Below are positions 45,838-56,100 of a stretch of 64,000 nt of DNA, in pieces (within the stretch, counting starts at the first letter, position 1; each line of letters begins with the position of its first letter). The notes under the pieces were generated by a model. That model was not told the DNA's origin. It saw only the letters and a list, made by a program, of their open reading frames with translations, and did not search any database. Both the position numbers and the translations under genes were made by a program. Source of the stretch: JAIRVZ01 sp031553755 (lineage in GTDB: Bacteria > Bacteroidota > Bacteroidia > Bacteroidales > Azobacteroidaceae); assembly GCA_031553755.1 (NCBI GenBank), contig JAVBKZ010000021.1, forward strand, positions 62,001 through 126,000, written 5' to 3'.

Positions 45838-47667
45838 ATGAAAAGGAAATTTACAAAAAAACTAAGCTGTTTAGCTTTAGGAGTTTTAATGGTTGTTCCG
45901 CAGATGAAAGCGGAAGACAAAGTCAATTACACGGATGTGTTGAAAAATCCGGGTTTTGAATTAGCCTTAGATCCGCAAGGAAATGAAATGGCTGCGAGCA
46001 AAGAAAATAACAATACTCATTATGCAGTAAACGATTGGTTTCGCTTTGTTCCTTATGGTTGGCATCACAAAGTAGTTTACCAAGGTACTGAAATAGTTTG
46101 GGATGCTAACAATAACAGAGATGAGGCGACTACTACCATCGATCCTATTGGTGTAAATTTAAAGAATTCTATTGGAGTAAACCAAGATGTTCAAGTTAAA
46201 ACAAGAGAAGGCCTTTATGCTTTTTGGTCTAAACCTGACAAACCACTTGATTTCTATGAATTTTACCAGGAAGTTACTGTTGGAAATGGCGAAGGGCAAT
46301 TACCTGCCGGAGAATATGTTGTCAGTTGCCGTTTAGCTGTAATGGGAGTTACTAATACAGATAAGAGATTTACAACCCAACGCCTTTTCGCGAAAACAGA
46401 CAGTGAAAACAAAGTACAGTATTTTGGTCGCGCTACAGATTATTCCGAAAATGGAGGAATAATAAACAATGACCCTTATACAGATGGCGAAATAGCTACG
46501 TATGCAGACTGGATTTCTGACAATAGCGGTGAAGCTGCTAAAATTTGGTTGAGACCGATGGCTGTAACAATTACAGTTAAGGATGGAGAAGTGCTTAGGC
46601 TTGGAGTAAAAACAAGTGATAAACTCAAAGACGGAACCGCGGCTACGGGTACTGACGTGGGTTGGTTCAAAGCGGATGGTTTCCGCATTATGAAGAAAAT
46701 GGCAGACGACAGGACTTCTTATCTCAAAAACCCAAGTTTCGAATTGAAAGAGGTTTTGAATGAAGGTACACAATTGAAGGAAGAGGTTCGGATAGCTGGT
46801 GCAAGCGATGTAACGCACAGGTGGATTGCTTATGGTTGGCATCACAGTATGGTTAGGGAATATACAGGAAGTACTCCGATTATATTGCCTTGGACCGCTA
46901 CTCAAAATAATACAACAGAAACAATAACTGAAGGTGGAGCTGCTTTCGGACAATCTACAGGAACAAACCTTGGAGACGCTCAATATGCATCCTTAATGGA
47001 TAGAGGGTATTATTCTTATTGGGCAGGCGCGAACAGTATGCCGGAATATACATTGTATCAAGAGGTAACAGGGCTTCCTGCAGGTAAATATCAGTTAAGT
47101 TGCTACATGCTTGTATTGGAAGCTCGAAATGGAACGCAACGTTTGTTCGCGAATAACAATGTGACGCTTTTTGCTACTGAATTTGACTATAACCTTGAAA
47201 ATCAGTTGACTATTCCCGAAAAAGAAAAATTAGCCGAAGGAAAATTAAAAGTATCTTTTGCCGGACATACTCCTGCTAATGGAGATTTCAAATTGTTGAC
47301 TGTTGATGTTGATTTAGCGGCGGGAGAAACATTGCGCTTAGGTGTTAAATCAAGTGGAGTTGACGCGTTTGGGGTTACTGCAACTAATAATACAGGTATT
47401 ATACGTGTAGATGAATTCCGTTTGAAATATTTAGGCGCTGGCAATAGCATAAATAACACACAAATATCTTCTTCTTCAGTTATCGGACAAAAAGGCGGAT
47501 GCTTTTTGCATTTAAATGGCGCGGGTTCTGCTAATGTACGTGTAGTATCATTGTCGGGACAAGTTGTTTACAACGGTTTGGCAAAAGACGGAGCATTTAT
47601 TTCTCTTCCTCAAGGCCTTTATGTAGTTCAGGTCGATGGAAAAGCTACAAAAGTATTGGTGAAATAA
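45838..47667 (+). CDS. T9SS-like protein with two 'RLFAN' repeat domains
   Basis: The ATG at 45838 is chosen because it gives a signal peptide (LSCLALGVLMVVPQMKAE) and the preceding 34 nt are conserved before the starts at 47759 and 51420. The 609-residue product has repeat domain 1 (about 22-281, PYGWHHKVVYQG, TTQRLFAKT, VQYFG, WFKADGFR) and repeat domain 2 (about 294-531, PYGWHHSMVREY, GTQRLFANN, LRLGVKSSG). A short sorting-type tail (about 545-609, RVVSLSGQVVYNG to GLYVVQVDGKATKVLVK) follows. There are no cadherin-like domains here, unlike its relatives. It is closest in style to the protein at 51420. Likely a secreted glycan-binding protein; no catalytic motif seen. Confidence 0.72.
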   Translation: MKRKFTKKLSCLALGVLMVVPQMKAEDKVNYTDVLKNPGFELALDPQGNEMAASKENNNTHYAVNDWFRFVPYGWHHKVVYQGTEIVWDANNNRDEATTTIDPIGVNLKNSIGVNQDVQVKTREGLYAFWSKPDKPLDFYEFYQEVTVGNGEGQLPAGEYVVSCRLAVMGVTNTDKRFTTQRLFAKTDSENKVQYFGRATDYSENGGIINNDPYTDGEIATYADWISDNSGEAAKIWLRPMAVTITVKDGEVLRLGVKTSDKLKDGTAATGTDVGWFKADGFRIMKKMADDRTSYLKNPSFELKEVLNEGTQLKEEVRIAGASDVTHRWIAYGWHHSMVREYTGSTPIILPWTATQNNTTETITEGGAAFGQSTGTNLGDAQYASLMDRGYYSYWAGANSMPEYTLYQEVTGLPAGKYQLSCYMLVLEARNGTQRLFANNNVTLFATEFDYNLENQLTIPEKEKLAEGKLKVSFAGHTPANGDFKLLTVDVDLAAGETLRLGVKSSGVDAFGVTATNNTGIIRVDEFRLKYLGAGNSINNTQISSSSVIGQKGGCFLHLNGAGSANVRVVSLSGQVVYNGLAKDGAFISLPQGLYVVQVDGKATKVLVK

Positions 47668-47682
47668 ATTTAATCTAATCTA

Positions 47683-47713
47683 ACCCTAACAGGGGGCTAA
47701 ACCCTGTTAGGGT
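47683..47713. repeat. intergenic palindrome, copy A
   Basis: ACCCTAACAGGG and CCCTGTTAGGGT form a 12-bp stem 15 nt after the stop codon. It is a variant of the palindromes at 51344, 53094 and 60989. It lacks a T run, so it is more likely an mRNA-stabilising or mobile palindrome than a terminator. Confidence 0.75.
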
Positions 47714-47758
47714 GTATAAATAATTTTTTTATTAACTTTTTAATGCAAATTTATTTTT

Positions 47759-50700
47759 ATGAAAAAAAAGAATTTACAAAAATTGTTTTTGTTTTTAACT
47801 GTTTTGTTTTTTACAGGACGAAGTGTTTCCGCACAAGATGTTGATTTGACGTCACTAATCGTGAATAACAATTTCGACTATGTTGCTGCTGATATTTCTT
47901 GGAGTAGTGATGCCGCTACGCGCACAACCACTTTTCCAAAATATCCTAATACAGCAAATGTATCTTCTCACATAAGTAATGCATGGCGCCCATATGATAA
48001 TGGTTACACAATAGATAAGAAGTTGGATTTTTATGGATGGTCACTCTCTGATTGGACTTGGCTGTTTAGTGGAACAGGAAGTACAACTCAAAGTAACTCA
48101 ATAGGAATCAATGGAGGGACAACTTCTACTGATGGTTCATGTGCTTGGATTTCAGGAAATTACAATAGTAAAATGCCTAATGATTTTGCATTTTACCAAG
48201 TAATAGACGGTCTTGGTGCTGGAACTTACAAGGTCACTTGTCTTATGGGAGTTCAAGATGGATACCTAACCACTCAACGTCTTTTTGCCAATAATAATGT
48301 TCAATTTTATGGGAAAGAAGAATATTATGGAGACAACAAAACTGTTGGAGAAATATATTCTTATGCTGGTAATGCCGCTGCTGGTGCAGATAACCTAAAG
48401 GCATTGAAATTGTATATTACCATTTTGGATGGAGAACCATTAAAATTAGGAATTCGTTCAGGAAAGGATGGTATTGCTACAGGAACCTCCAATATACGAG
48501 GTTGGTTTAAAATGGACAAATTTACTCTTACTAAGATGGACATAGATCCGGTAATGGTTTCAGATGCGACACTTTCAAGCATTACGTTGAGCGCAGGAAC
48601 AATAACAGATTTCTCTCCAGCTACAAAAACATACAGTGTTACATTGCCTATGGGAACTACAACTGTAAAACCTACTGTTGTTACTAATTTCGAAGGAGCA
48701 ACTGTAACTGGTACTGGTATGGTTAGTTTAAACTCGGTGACGGGTACAGCTACTTCTACAATTGAGGTTACCGCGGTTGATGGAACTACAACGGAAACTT
48801 ATACCATTAATTATACTCATGCGGCGAATGATTATTCTTACAAAATTACTAATAGTGATTTTGATTGGGTTACCTCTACAGTACCTTACTCATCAACAGG
48901 GGTTAATTATCCTAATCTTCCGGATGGAACGACTTCACTTGACGGAACGACATTTCGTACAATTAAAAATGGTTTTAACAGAGGAACCGGGGCTATACAA
49001 CATTTAGATTTCCACGGATGGGAACTAACAGATTGGGATTTCTTATTTAATGATAATACTGGAACAGCTATCACTGTAGTGGCAAATTCACCACGAATAC
49101 AAAAAGGGACAACTGGTGTGAATGGTGAATCATCAATATATATCACTGGTCTTGGTAAATGTGTTGTTCCAGAAGATTTTAGATTTCATCAAACAATTAG
49201 CGGTCTCGATGCGGGAGTGTACAAGGTAACCTGTTTAATGGGAGCCGGAGGAAGCCGATATACGTCACAACGTCTTTTTGCTCAAACACCCACTCAGCAC
49301 AAAGTTCAATTCTATGGAAAATCAGCTGATTATACAGCTGCTTTTACTACGAATATAGATAACGAAATACGCGCTTATGCGGGTCATGATGGTACTACTG
49401 ATGCGGGTCTTAAACCGATGGAGGTGTATATTGTTGTCAAAAATGGAGAGCCTTTAGATTTGGGAATTCGTTCGGGAAATATGAGAAAGGATGGAACTAA
49501 AGGAAATAATGTAGATCCGAGTATGTATGGTTGTTTCCATGCAGATAACTTTACTCTTACCAAAGTTGTTGATCCTGCAATACTTTCAAACGCTACACTT
49601 TCAAGTCTTACAGTAAGTGCTGGCACTTTGTCTCCTGTTTTTGCACCTGCTACCACTACTTACGAGGCTATTGTACCTGTAGGAACTACATCTGTAACTC
49701 CTACAGCTGTTCCTGAATTAGGAAGTATAACTTCCGGAGCAGAAAAAGTTGATTTAACTTTAGGTTTAGGAGTGGTGGGAACTTCTGTTATCGTTGTTAC
49801 CGCACTTGATGGAACTACAACAGAAACCTATACAATCAACTATAAATATGCTTCTGTTGACCCTGCTGATGCTGCTGATGCCACACTTTCAAGTCTTACA
49901 ATAGACGCGGGAACCTTGTCTCCTGCTTTTTCACCAGCTACTACTAATTACAGTGTAACTCTTCCAGAAGGAATGACTTCTGTAACTCCTACTGCTGTTT
50001 GTAATTTCATAGGCGCAAGGACGACTGGCGCTGGCACTACTTTTCTAAATCCATCAACAGGTTTGGCAACTTCCTCAATAGTTGTTGCGGCTTTGGATGG
50101 AACTACAACAAACACTTACACCATTACCTATAATCGTAGTGGTGAAAATGATTATTCTTACAAAATTATCAACAATGATTTTAATTTGGCTCCTGATGTA
50201 AATGGTAATCCGGTAGGGATGTCATTTTTGGTAAACGGAGTATCTGATGGTTATAATGGATCATGGAGACCAACATTATCTACCGGTAAACAATTTTATG
50301 GTTGGACATTTACAGCAGGCGGCACTTCCGGTTTTGGAGGAAATACGAATGCGACAGCTACTTTAGGTAATACTTCTCAAGGCATTAATACAGATGCGGG
50401 CAATAAAAATGGAACTTATATAGCCTGGATATATGGATGGGCTATATTCCCTGAATTTTGCGAATTTTCTCAAACAATATCCGGTTTACCTGTAGGTACA
50501 TATAAGTTGCAAGCTCGGTTAGCGGTAGATCTTACAAGCCATCTTACAACTCAACGTTTGTTTGCTAACGATAAAGTACAATATTATGGCGAAGCAAGTA
50601 AATATGTTAGTAATTTGACCGCCGGAGAAATTAACACTTTTGCGGGTTATACGGCTCAGGCTGCAAATGAATTAAAAGAAATGTCAGTATACGCTAATGT

Positions 50701-51328
50701 TGCGGTAGATGGAAACTTGAAATTAGGAGTGCGTACAGGTGGTAAAAAAAGTGATGGAAGCTACCAAGCTGCAATTTTGACAACAGGTGCTTCATTTGGC
50801 TCATTTAAAATGGATTATTTCCGTCTTTCCAAACTTGATGCGGCTACAGCGGCTAATGTAACTAATTCAAAACTTAGCAGTATAACTTTAAGTGTCGGAT
50901 CTTTGAGTTTCGATCCGGAAATTACTACTTATAATAATGTTCTGTTGCCTTTAGGAACTACTTCAGTAACTCCAACAGTAGTGAAAAGTTCTCCGGATGC
51001 AACAGTTACAGGTGATGGTGAAGTTACTTTAGTATCAGGTAAAGCTACCTCCGAAATTGTAGTGACCGCTTTAGACGGAACTAAAACAACTTATACAATC
51101 AATTATGTAGATACTCCTACTGCTTTAAATTATGTAAATACAGCGAAAGCAACTTATTCTGTAGTTAATGGTAAATTAACAGTAGAAGGTGCAGACGCTT
51201 ATCAAGTTTACGGTATCAATGGAGTGAAAGTAGCGGATGCTAAATCTTCAGAATCAGTGAATCTGGCAACCGGCATTTATGTTGTAAAAACAACAAACGG
51301 TGAAGTATTCAAAGTAATTGTGAAGTAA
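47759..51328 (+). CDS. T9SS-like protein with three 'RLFAN' repeat domains and four cadherin-like domains
   Basis: The 1189-residue product has a signal peptide (LFLFLTVLFFTGRSVSAQ), then repeat 1 (about 27-260), cadherin-like (267-354), repeat 2 (359-603), two tandem cadherin-like domains (611-697, 704-791), repeat 3 (797-1025), cadherin-like (1034-1116) and sorting-type tail (1128-1189). Each repeat shows (T/S)xQRLFA, VQ(F/Y)YG and LGIRSG or LGVRTG; each sandwich ends in DGT(T)TxTYTINY. The architecture is purely repetitive with no active-site motif. The tail is almost identical to that of 51420. An adhesive or glycan-binding surface rod is the simplest model. Confidence 0.75.
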   Translation: MKKKNLQKLFLFLTVLFFTGRSVSAQDVDLTSLIVNNNFDYVAADISWSSDAATRTTTFPKYPNTANVSSHISNAWRPYDNGYTIDKKLDFYGWSLSDWTWLFSGTGSTTQSNSIGINGGTTSTDGSCAWISGNYNSKMPNDFAFYQVIDGLGAGTYKVTCLMGVQDGYLTTQRLFANNNVQFYGKEEYYGDNKTVGEIYSYAGNAAAGADNLKALKLYITILDGEPLKLGIRSGKDGIATGTSNIRGWFKMDKFTLTKMDIDPVMVSDATLSSITLSAGTITDFSPATKTYSVTLPMGTTTVKPTVVTNFEGATVTGTGMVSLNSVTGTATSTIEVTAVDGTTTETYTINYTHAANDYSYKITNSDFDWVTSTVPYSSTGVNYPNLPDGTTSLDGTTFRTIKNGFNRGTGAIQHLDFHGWELTDWDFLFNDNTGTAITVVANSPRIQKGTTGVNGESSIYITGLGKCVVPEDFRFHQTISGLDAGVYKVTCLMGAGGSRYTSQRLFAQTPTQHKVQFYGKSADYTAAFTTNIDNEIRAYAGHDGTTDAGLKPMEVYIVVKNGEPLDLGIRSGNMRKDGTKGNNVDPSMYGCFHADNFTLTKVVDPAILSNATLSSLTVSAGTLSPVFAPATTTYEAIVPVGTTSVTPTAVPELGSITSGAEKVDLTLGLGVVGTSVIVVTALDGTTTETYTINYKYASVDPADAADATLSSLTIDAGTLSPAFSPATTNYSVTLPEGMTSVTPTAVCNFIGARTTGAGTTFLNPSTGLATSSIVVAALDGTTTNTYTITYNRSGENDYSYKIINNDFNLAPDVNGNPVGMSFLVNGVSDGYNGSWRPTLSTGKQFYGWTFTAGGTSGFGGNTNATATLGNTSQGINTDAGNKNGTYIAWIYGWAIFPEFCEFSQTISGLPVGTYKLQARLAVDLTSHLTTQRLFANDKVQYYGEASKYVSNLTAGEINTFAGYTAQAANELKEMSVYANVAVDGNLKLGVRTGGKKSDGSYQAAILTTGASFGSFKMDYFRLSKLDAATAANVTNSKLSSITLSVGSLSFDPEITTYNNVLLPLGTTSVTPTVVKSSPDATVTGDGEVTLVSGKATSEIVVTALDGTKTTYTINYVDTPTALNYVNTAKATYSVVNGKLTVEGADAYQVYGINGVKVADAKSSESVNLATGIYVVKTTNGEVFKVIVK

Positions 51329-51343
51329 ATCTATATCTATACC

Positions 51344-51376
51344 AACTCTAACAGGGTTCAAAACCCTGTTAGAGTT
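51344..51376. repeat. intergenic palindrome, copy B
   Basis: AACTCTAACAGGGTT and AACCCTGTTAGAGTT form a 15-bp stem with a 3-nt loop, 15 nt after the stop codon. It is nearly the same as copies C and D. Confidence 0.8.
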
Positions 51377-51419
51377 CAAATTATATTCATTTATTAACTT
51401 TTTAATACAAATTTATTTT

Positions 51420-53084
51420 ATGAAAAAAATGGTTACTCGAAAGCTATTCTGTGTAGTTATTGGCTTTTTGTTAGTTTCTTTTAATTCAAAAGCTGATGAT
51501 TTAACGAGTCTCATTGTAAATCCAAGTTTTGAGCTTGAATCAGAAGGTACGAATCTCCCGGTAGCAGCGACTACTGTTAGATTTCTCCCTTATGGGTGGA
51601 GTCATAAAGTGACTTACAATGGCAATGAAATTCCTTGGAATGTGAATGAAAATAATGCAGCAGGATCTGAAACTTTAGGAGGAATTTCTTTGGGTCAATC
51701 TTATGGAGTTAATCAAAGTGTTCAGAAAGCTAAGGATGGACTTTATTCTTGTTTTATGGCTGCGGCTCCTTCCCCTGCGCCTGTAGCAGCTACTTCATTT
51801 GAGCTGTATCAGGAAATACCGGGTCTTGCTCCCGGAAAATATTTGGTCAAATGCAAATTGGTCGCGTTTCATAATGGGACTACTCCTAAGTTGACTACGC
51901 AACGTTTTTTTGCAACAACGGCTTCTGCCAATATTGTACAATATTTTGGGAAAGAAGCGGATTATCATGTTGATGCCTTGACATCAGGAGAAACCAATAC
52001 ATTTGCAGGATGGGACCTGCCCACAGCAGATGGAGATGCGGATGGAGTTTTGAAACCGATGTCTATCGTTATCGAAGTAAAAGCCGGTGAAACTTTGAGA
52101 TTTGGAATAAAAACCAACAATACTTTAGCTAATACAGGTGCCGTTGCTACTGATGCTGCTAATAATACAGGATGGTTTAAAGTAGATGATTTCCACCTTA
52201 ATACATATTCAGAAACCCCAGCCCCCAATGACTATACTTACAAGATTACCAATCCGAGTTTCGAATTGCTTTCTGAAGGAGTGAAGAATACAACCCATAA
52301 TAATTCCAATGCGCATAGGTCTGCAACAACGGGTGATGCGTCGGATAACTGGGCGCCCTATGGTTGGTCGGCTTCATTCACAGGCTTTAAAGGTAATTCT
52401 TATGGTGTGAATCCGGATGGGAATGATATTGATGGTGGTTTTTGTATGTGGGTGCAAAGTAATCCTTTCCCTACTTATGAACTTTATCAGGATATTACAG
52501 GTCTTCCTGCAGGTGATTATAAATTAACTTGTCGGATGTGGGTACAAGATGCGGGTGCGGGAAAAACCCGGGTAACTACTCAGCGTTTATTTGCCAATAA
52601 AAATGTTCAATATTTTAGCAGTGAAACCGATCAGGATGAGACTACCTTGACATCCGGAGAAAGTAACACTTTTGCAGGGTATGTAGGAACAACAAACAAC
52701 TCTACAACAGGGAGAATATTACTGCCGCTATCGGTTGATGTTACAATTGGAGCGAGTGAAACTTTAAGAATTGGAGTTAAATCCGGTAATCTTGTAGCTG
52801 CAGGAAAAACAGCAGATACAAATGCCGGTTTAATGAAATTAGATGATTTCCGTTTAACATTTTTAGAAAGCTCTACCGCTTTAAATAACGCGAAAACAAT
52901 GAAAGCGACTTTCTCTGTAGTTAATGGTAAATTAACAGTAGAAGGAGCAGATGCTTATCAGGTTTACAGTATCAATGGTGTGAAAGTGGCAGACGCTAAA
53001 TCTTCAGAGTCAGTGAATCTGGCAACCGGAATTTATGTTGTAAAAACAACAAACGGTGAAGTATTCAAAGTAATTGTGAAGTAA
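51420..53084 (+). CDS. T9SS-like protein with two 'RLFAN' repeat domains
   Basis: The 554-residue product has a signal peptide, repeat 1 (about 25-260, PYGWSHKVTYNGNEIPW, TTQRFFATT, WFKVDDFHL), repeat 2 (about 270-480, NPSFELLSEGVKN, TTQRLFANK, LRIGVKSGN, KLDDFRLTF) and the common tail (about 492-554). No cadherin-like domains are present. The final ~170 nt of the gene match the end of 47759 with few differences, indicating recent exchange or duplication. It shares the conserved pre-ATG leader with 45838 and 47759. Confidence 0.73.
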   Translation: MKKMVTRKLFCVVIGFLLVSFNSKADDLTSLIVNPSFELESEGTNLPVAATTVRFLPYGWSHKVTYNGNEIPWNVNENNAAGSETLGGISLGQSYGVNQSVQKAKDGLYSCFMAAAPSPAPVAATSFELYQEIPGLAPGKYLVKCKLVAFHNGTTPKLTTQRFFATTASANIVQYFGKEADYHVDALTSGETNTFAGWDLPTADGDADGVLKPMSIVIEVKAGETLRFGIKTNNTLANTGAVATDAANNTGWFKVDDFHLNTYSETPAPNDYTYKITNPSFELLSEGVKNTTHNNSNAHRSATTGDASDNWAPYGWSASFTGFKGNSYGVNPDGNDIDGGFCMWVQSNPFPTYELYQDITGLPAGDYKLTCRMWVQDAGAGKTRVTTQRLFANKNVQYFSSETDQDETTLTSGESNTFAGYVGTTNNSTTGRILLPLSVDVTIGASETLRIGVKSGNLVAAGKTADTNAGLMKLDDFRLTFLESSTALNNAKTMKATFSVVNGKLTVEGADAYQVYSINGVKVADAKSSESVNLATGIYVVKTTNGEVFKVIVK

Positions 53085-53093
53085 ATCTAATCT

Positions 53094-53126
53094 AACTCTA
53101 ACAGGGTTTCAAACCCTGTTAGAGTT
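53094..53126. repeat. intergenic palindrome, copy C
   Basis: AACTCTAACAGGGTTT and AAACCCTGTTAGAGTT form a 16-bp stem around a single C, followed by TTTTT overlapping the stem end. Of the four copies this one most resembles a Rho-independent terminator. Confidence 0.8.
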
Positions 53127-53153
53127 TTTAATCTCAATAAAAACGAAAAACAC

Positions 53154-56100
53154 ATGACAAAAAAATACTCTTTTTTTCTTCTCATTTTAGCATTCATTTT
53201 AACAGGAAATATACAATCCCAAAATCTTCTACCTCACTGGGATGCAAATGGTTTAGGCTTAAACCAAACAAGTATAGCTAATACAGAAATGTGGCGTTGG
53301 GGATGGTACTGTACCAATAATGGTTACAACTTGGGTACTGCGAATATCGGCGCCGGCAACATCCGGTTTTGTGACGCGCAAACCGTTCTGAAAGCGACAA
53401 AAAATGGCGTAAATTATACCGGCCGTTTTGCTCAATTGCGTTGGGACGACAGTAAAGGCAGCGGTAATGCGTCGGCTTATACAGTATTAGGGTATGGCGA
53501 TGGAACAGCGACTACAGCTGCAATTCCTACTGCGATACAACTAACGGAGAATACTCAGTACAATTTTTCATTCCGGAAATATGCTGAAGGAAGCATATAT
53601 GTAAAAATGGATGTGACATCAGATCCGACAGGAACAGATCCATCTAAAGTGATCGCGACAATGGATATTAACGAAGAAAGCGCGACTAAAGATATTAAGT
53701 TCCTTAATTTTGACTTCACTTGCCCTACTTCAGGAGGATATTATTTGATATTTAAATTTGTTTCAGGGTCGGTAAAATTAATTTATCTGACCGACATAGA
53801 CCTGCATGTAGCAACTATTCCAACAATACAATCCGCGACTAATGTTACTCAAAACGAATTTACCGCTAATTGGTCGGCTATCGCGGGCGCGGGCGCGTAT
53901 CAATTGGATGTGGCGACAGATAATACATTCACAAATTTTGTTTCGGGATATAACAGCAAAAGCATAACCGGAACTTCAGAAACAATCACAGGATTAACAC
54001 CGGGAACAATCTATTTCTACAGGGTAAGATCTGTAAAAGAGTCAGTTGCAAGTGAAAATTCCGCTATAATTTCCGTAACTACCGTTGCGGCAGCTACACC
54101 CAATGCTCCATCTGTAAATGATGTTAAAAATATTGATTTACAGGGATTTACTATGAATTGGAACGCAGTACCCGGTGCTCATTCTTATCTATTAGATGTG
54201 GCTACAGATCCATTGTTTACGAAAATATTACCTCAATATAATAATTACAACGTTACAGGTACTTCAATAAATATTACAGGCTTAAACCCCAATAACACTT
54301 ATTATTGCAGAGTCAGGACTTTCAATGGAAGTTTAAGTGAATACTCCAATGTTATTACAGCGAAAACGCAGAAATTGCTTATCGTTTTATTAGCAGGACA
54401 GTCCAATATGGCAGGCCGGGGTATTTATTCAGAGTTGGCGCCAGCAGATACGGTAACATATAGCAATATTTTATCGTTGAATAAAGATTCTGTTTGGGTT
54501 AGAGCCAAACATCCGTTACATTGGGACAAAAGCGAAGCTGCTGTCGGTATGGGAATCGCCTTTGCCAAGAAATTAGCAGATCAAATGGGAGGAGATGTGG
54601 CCATTGGTTTAGTGCCATGTGCCGCGGGAGGAACTAATTTGGATGCTTGGATCAATAATGACTTTTTTGCTTATACCCTAAATGTAAATTTATACTCAAA
54701 CCTCATAACAAGAGCAAATAAGGCCAAGCAAAGCGGAGATATTATCGGTATGATCTGGCATCAGGGAGAAGCCAACGCGGGTTCGGCAGACTATACAGGG
54801 TATCAAACTAAATTGAAAAACTTTTTTGTCAAAGTAAGAACCGATTTAAATATTCCCGACATGCCTATTGTCGCGGGAGAATTAGGAAGATATGCCTCTT
54901 ATACCTATTTGAATGAAATAAATACGGTTATCAACGAATTGACAAATAGTTTGCCCAATTATGGAGTCGCTAGTTCTTTGGGATTGACACCTAATTCCGA
55001 CAATGTTCACTTTACCGCCAATTCGCAAATTACATTAGGGAAACGATACGCGGATGTTTTCTATTCCATATATAACAATTCATTTGCATCAATTACTTCA
55101 CTTGTTCTCAATGCAGGTACATTAACCCCTGTCTTCAATCCTGAGATTACCAACTATACTTGTTATATTCCTGCGGGTGTCAATAGTGTAACTCCAAGCA
55201 TCACTTATCTTGGAGCAAAAGCATCCGGAGCGGAAACAGTCGATGTGAGTTCAGGTACCGGAGTTTCTACAATTACGGTAACAGCGTTTGATAAAACCAC
55301 AACTAAAATTTATACAATTAATTTCAGGCAAAGCAATGATGTGGATTATACCAATTTGATAGTGAATAATGATTTTGACTTAGCTCCAGACCCCACAGAC
55401 TGCTCAAAATCTGTGCCTGTAGCTTCTGGTATAGATGGCTGGGTAAGTGATGCATGGAGACCAAAAGAAGCAGTTTGCAAACAAATTTACGGTTGGACAT
55501 GTGATTTGGATTTAGGTAATTTGGGAAATAACTCGCAAGGCATCAATGTAAATACTGGAGGAACTAAACATGGAGATTGGGCTTGCTGGATTGCTGGAAA
55601 TTATCAATTACCTAAAGAGCTCCACGAGTTTTATCAAATAATAGACAAAGCTGCATTGCCTGCTGGTACATATAAATTACAATGTATGCTTGGAGTACAA
55701 CACACGAAAATAACTACTCAACGTATCTTTGCCAACAATAATGTTCAATATCATGGCAGCGAAAATCAATATGTTTCAAATCTAACAGTTGGTGAGCTTA
55801 ACACTTTTGCCGGATACCCTTCTGGAGAAAACAACTTAAGAGAAATGGTCGTTTACACCACCATTGGAGAGAACGATTCGTTGAAAATCGGAATCCGTAC
55901 AGGCAATAAAAAGAGTGATGGAACAACTGCCGGAGTAGCAAGCGGTTTTTGGGGTTGGTTTAAAACAGACTATTTCCGCTTGACTAAAATAGATCCTGTT
56001 ATTGCTACTGATGCGACTCTTGCCGCTATTACTTTAAGCGTTGGAAGTTTGAATTTCTCACCGGAAACTACCATCTATGATGTTGTACTACCGAAAGGAA

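Noticed and set aside
46333..46983. 216-aa minus-strand ORF inside the repeat protein
   Set aside because: It is rich in Ser, Cys and Ile without any domain, fully antisense to a conserved repeat domain, and has no promoter.
55132..55138. TTAACCC heptamer inside the esterase gene
   Set aside because: It is a single copy in coding sequence (codons for LTP), without a tandem partner or nearby start, so it is not counted as an operator.
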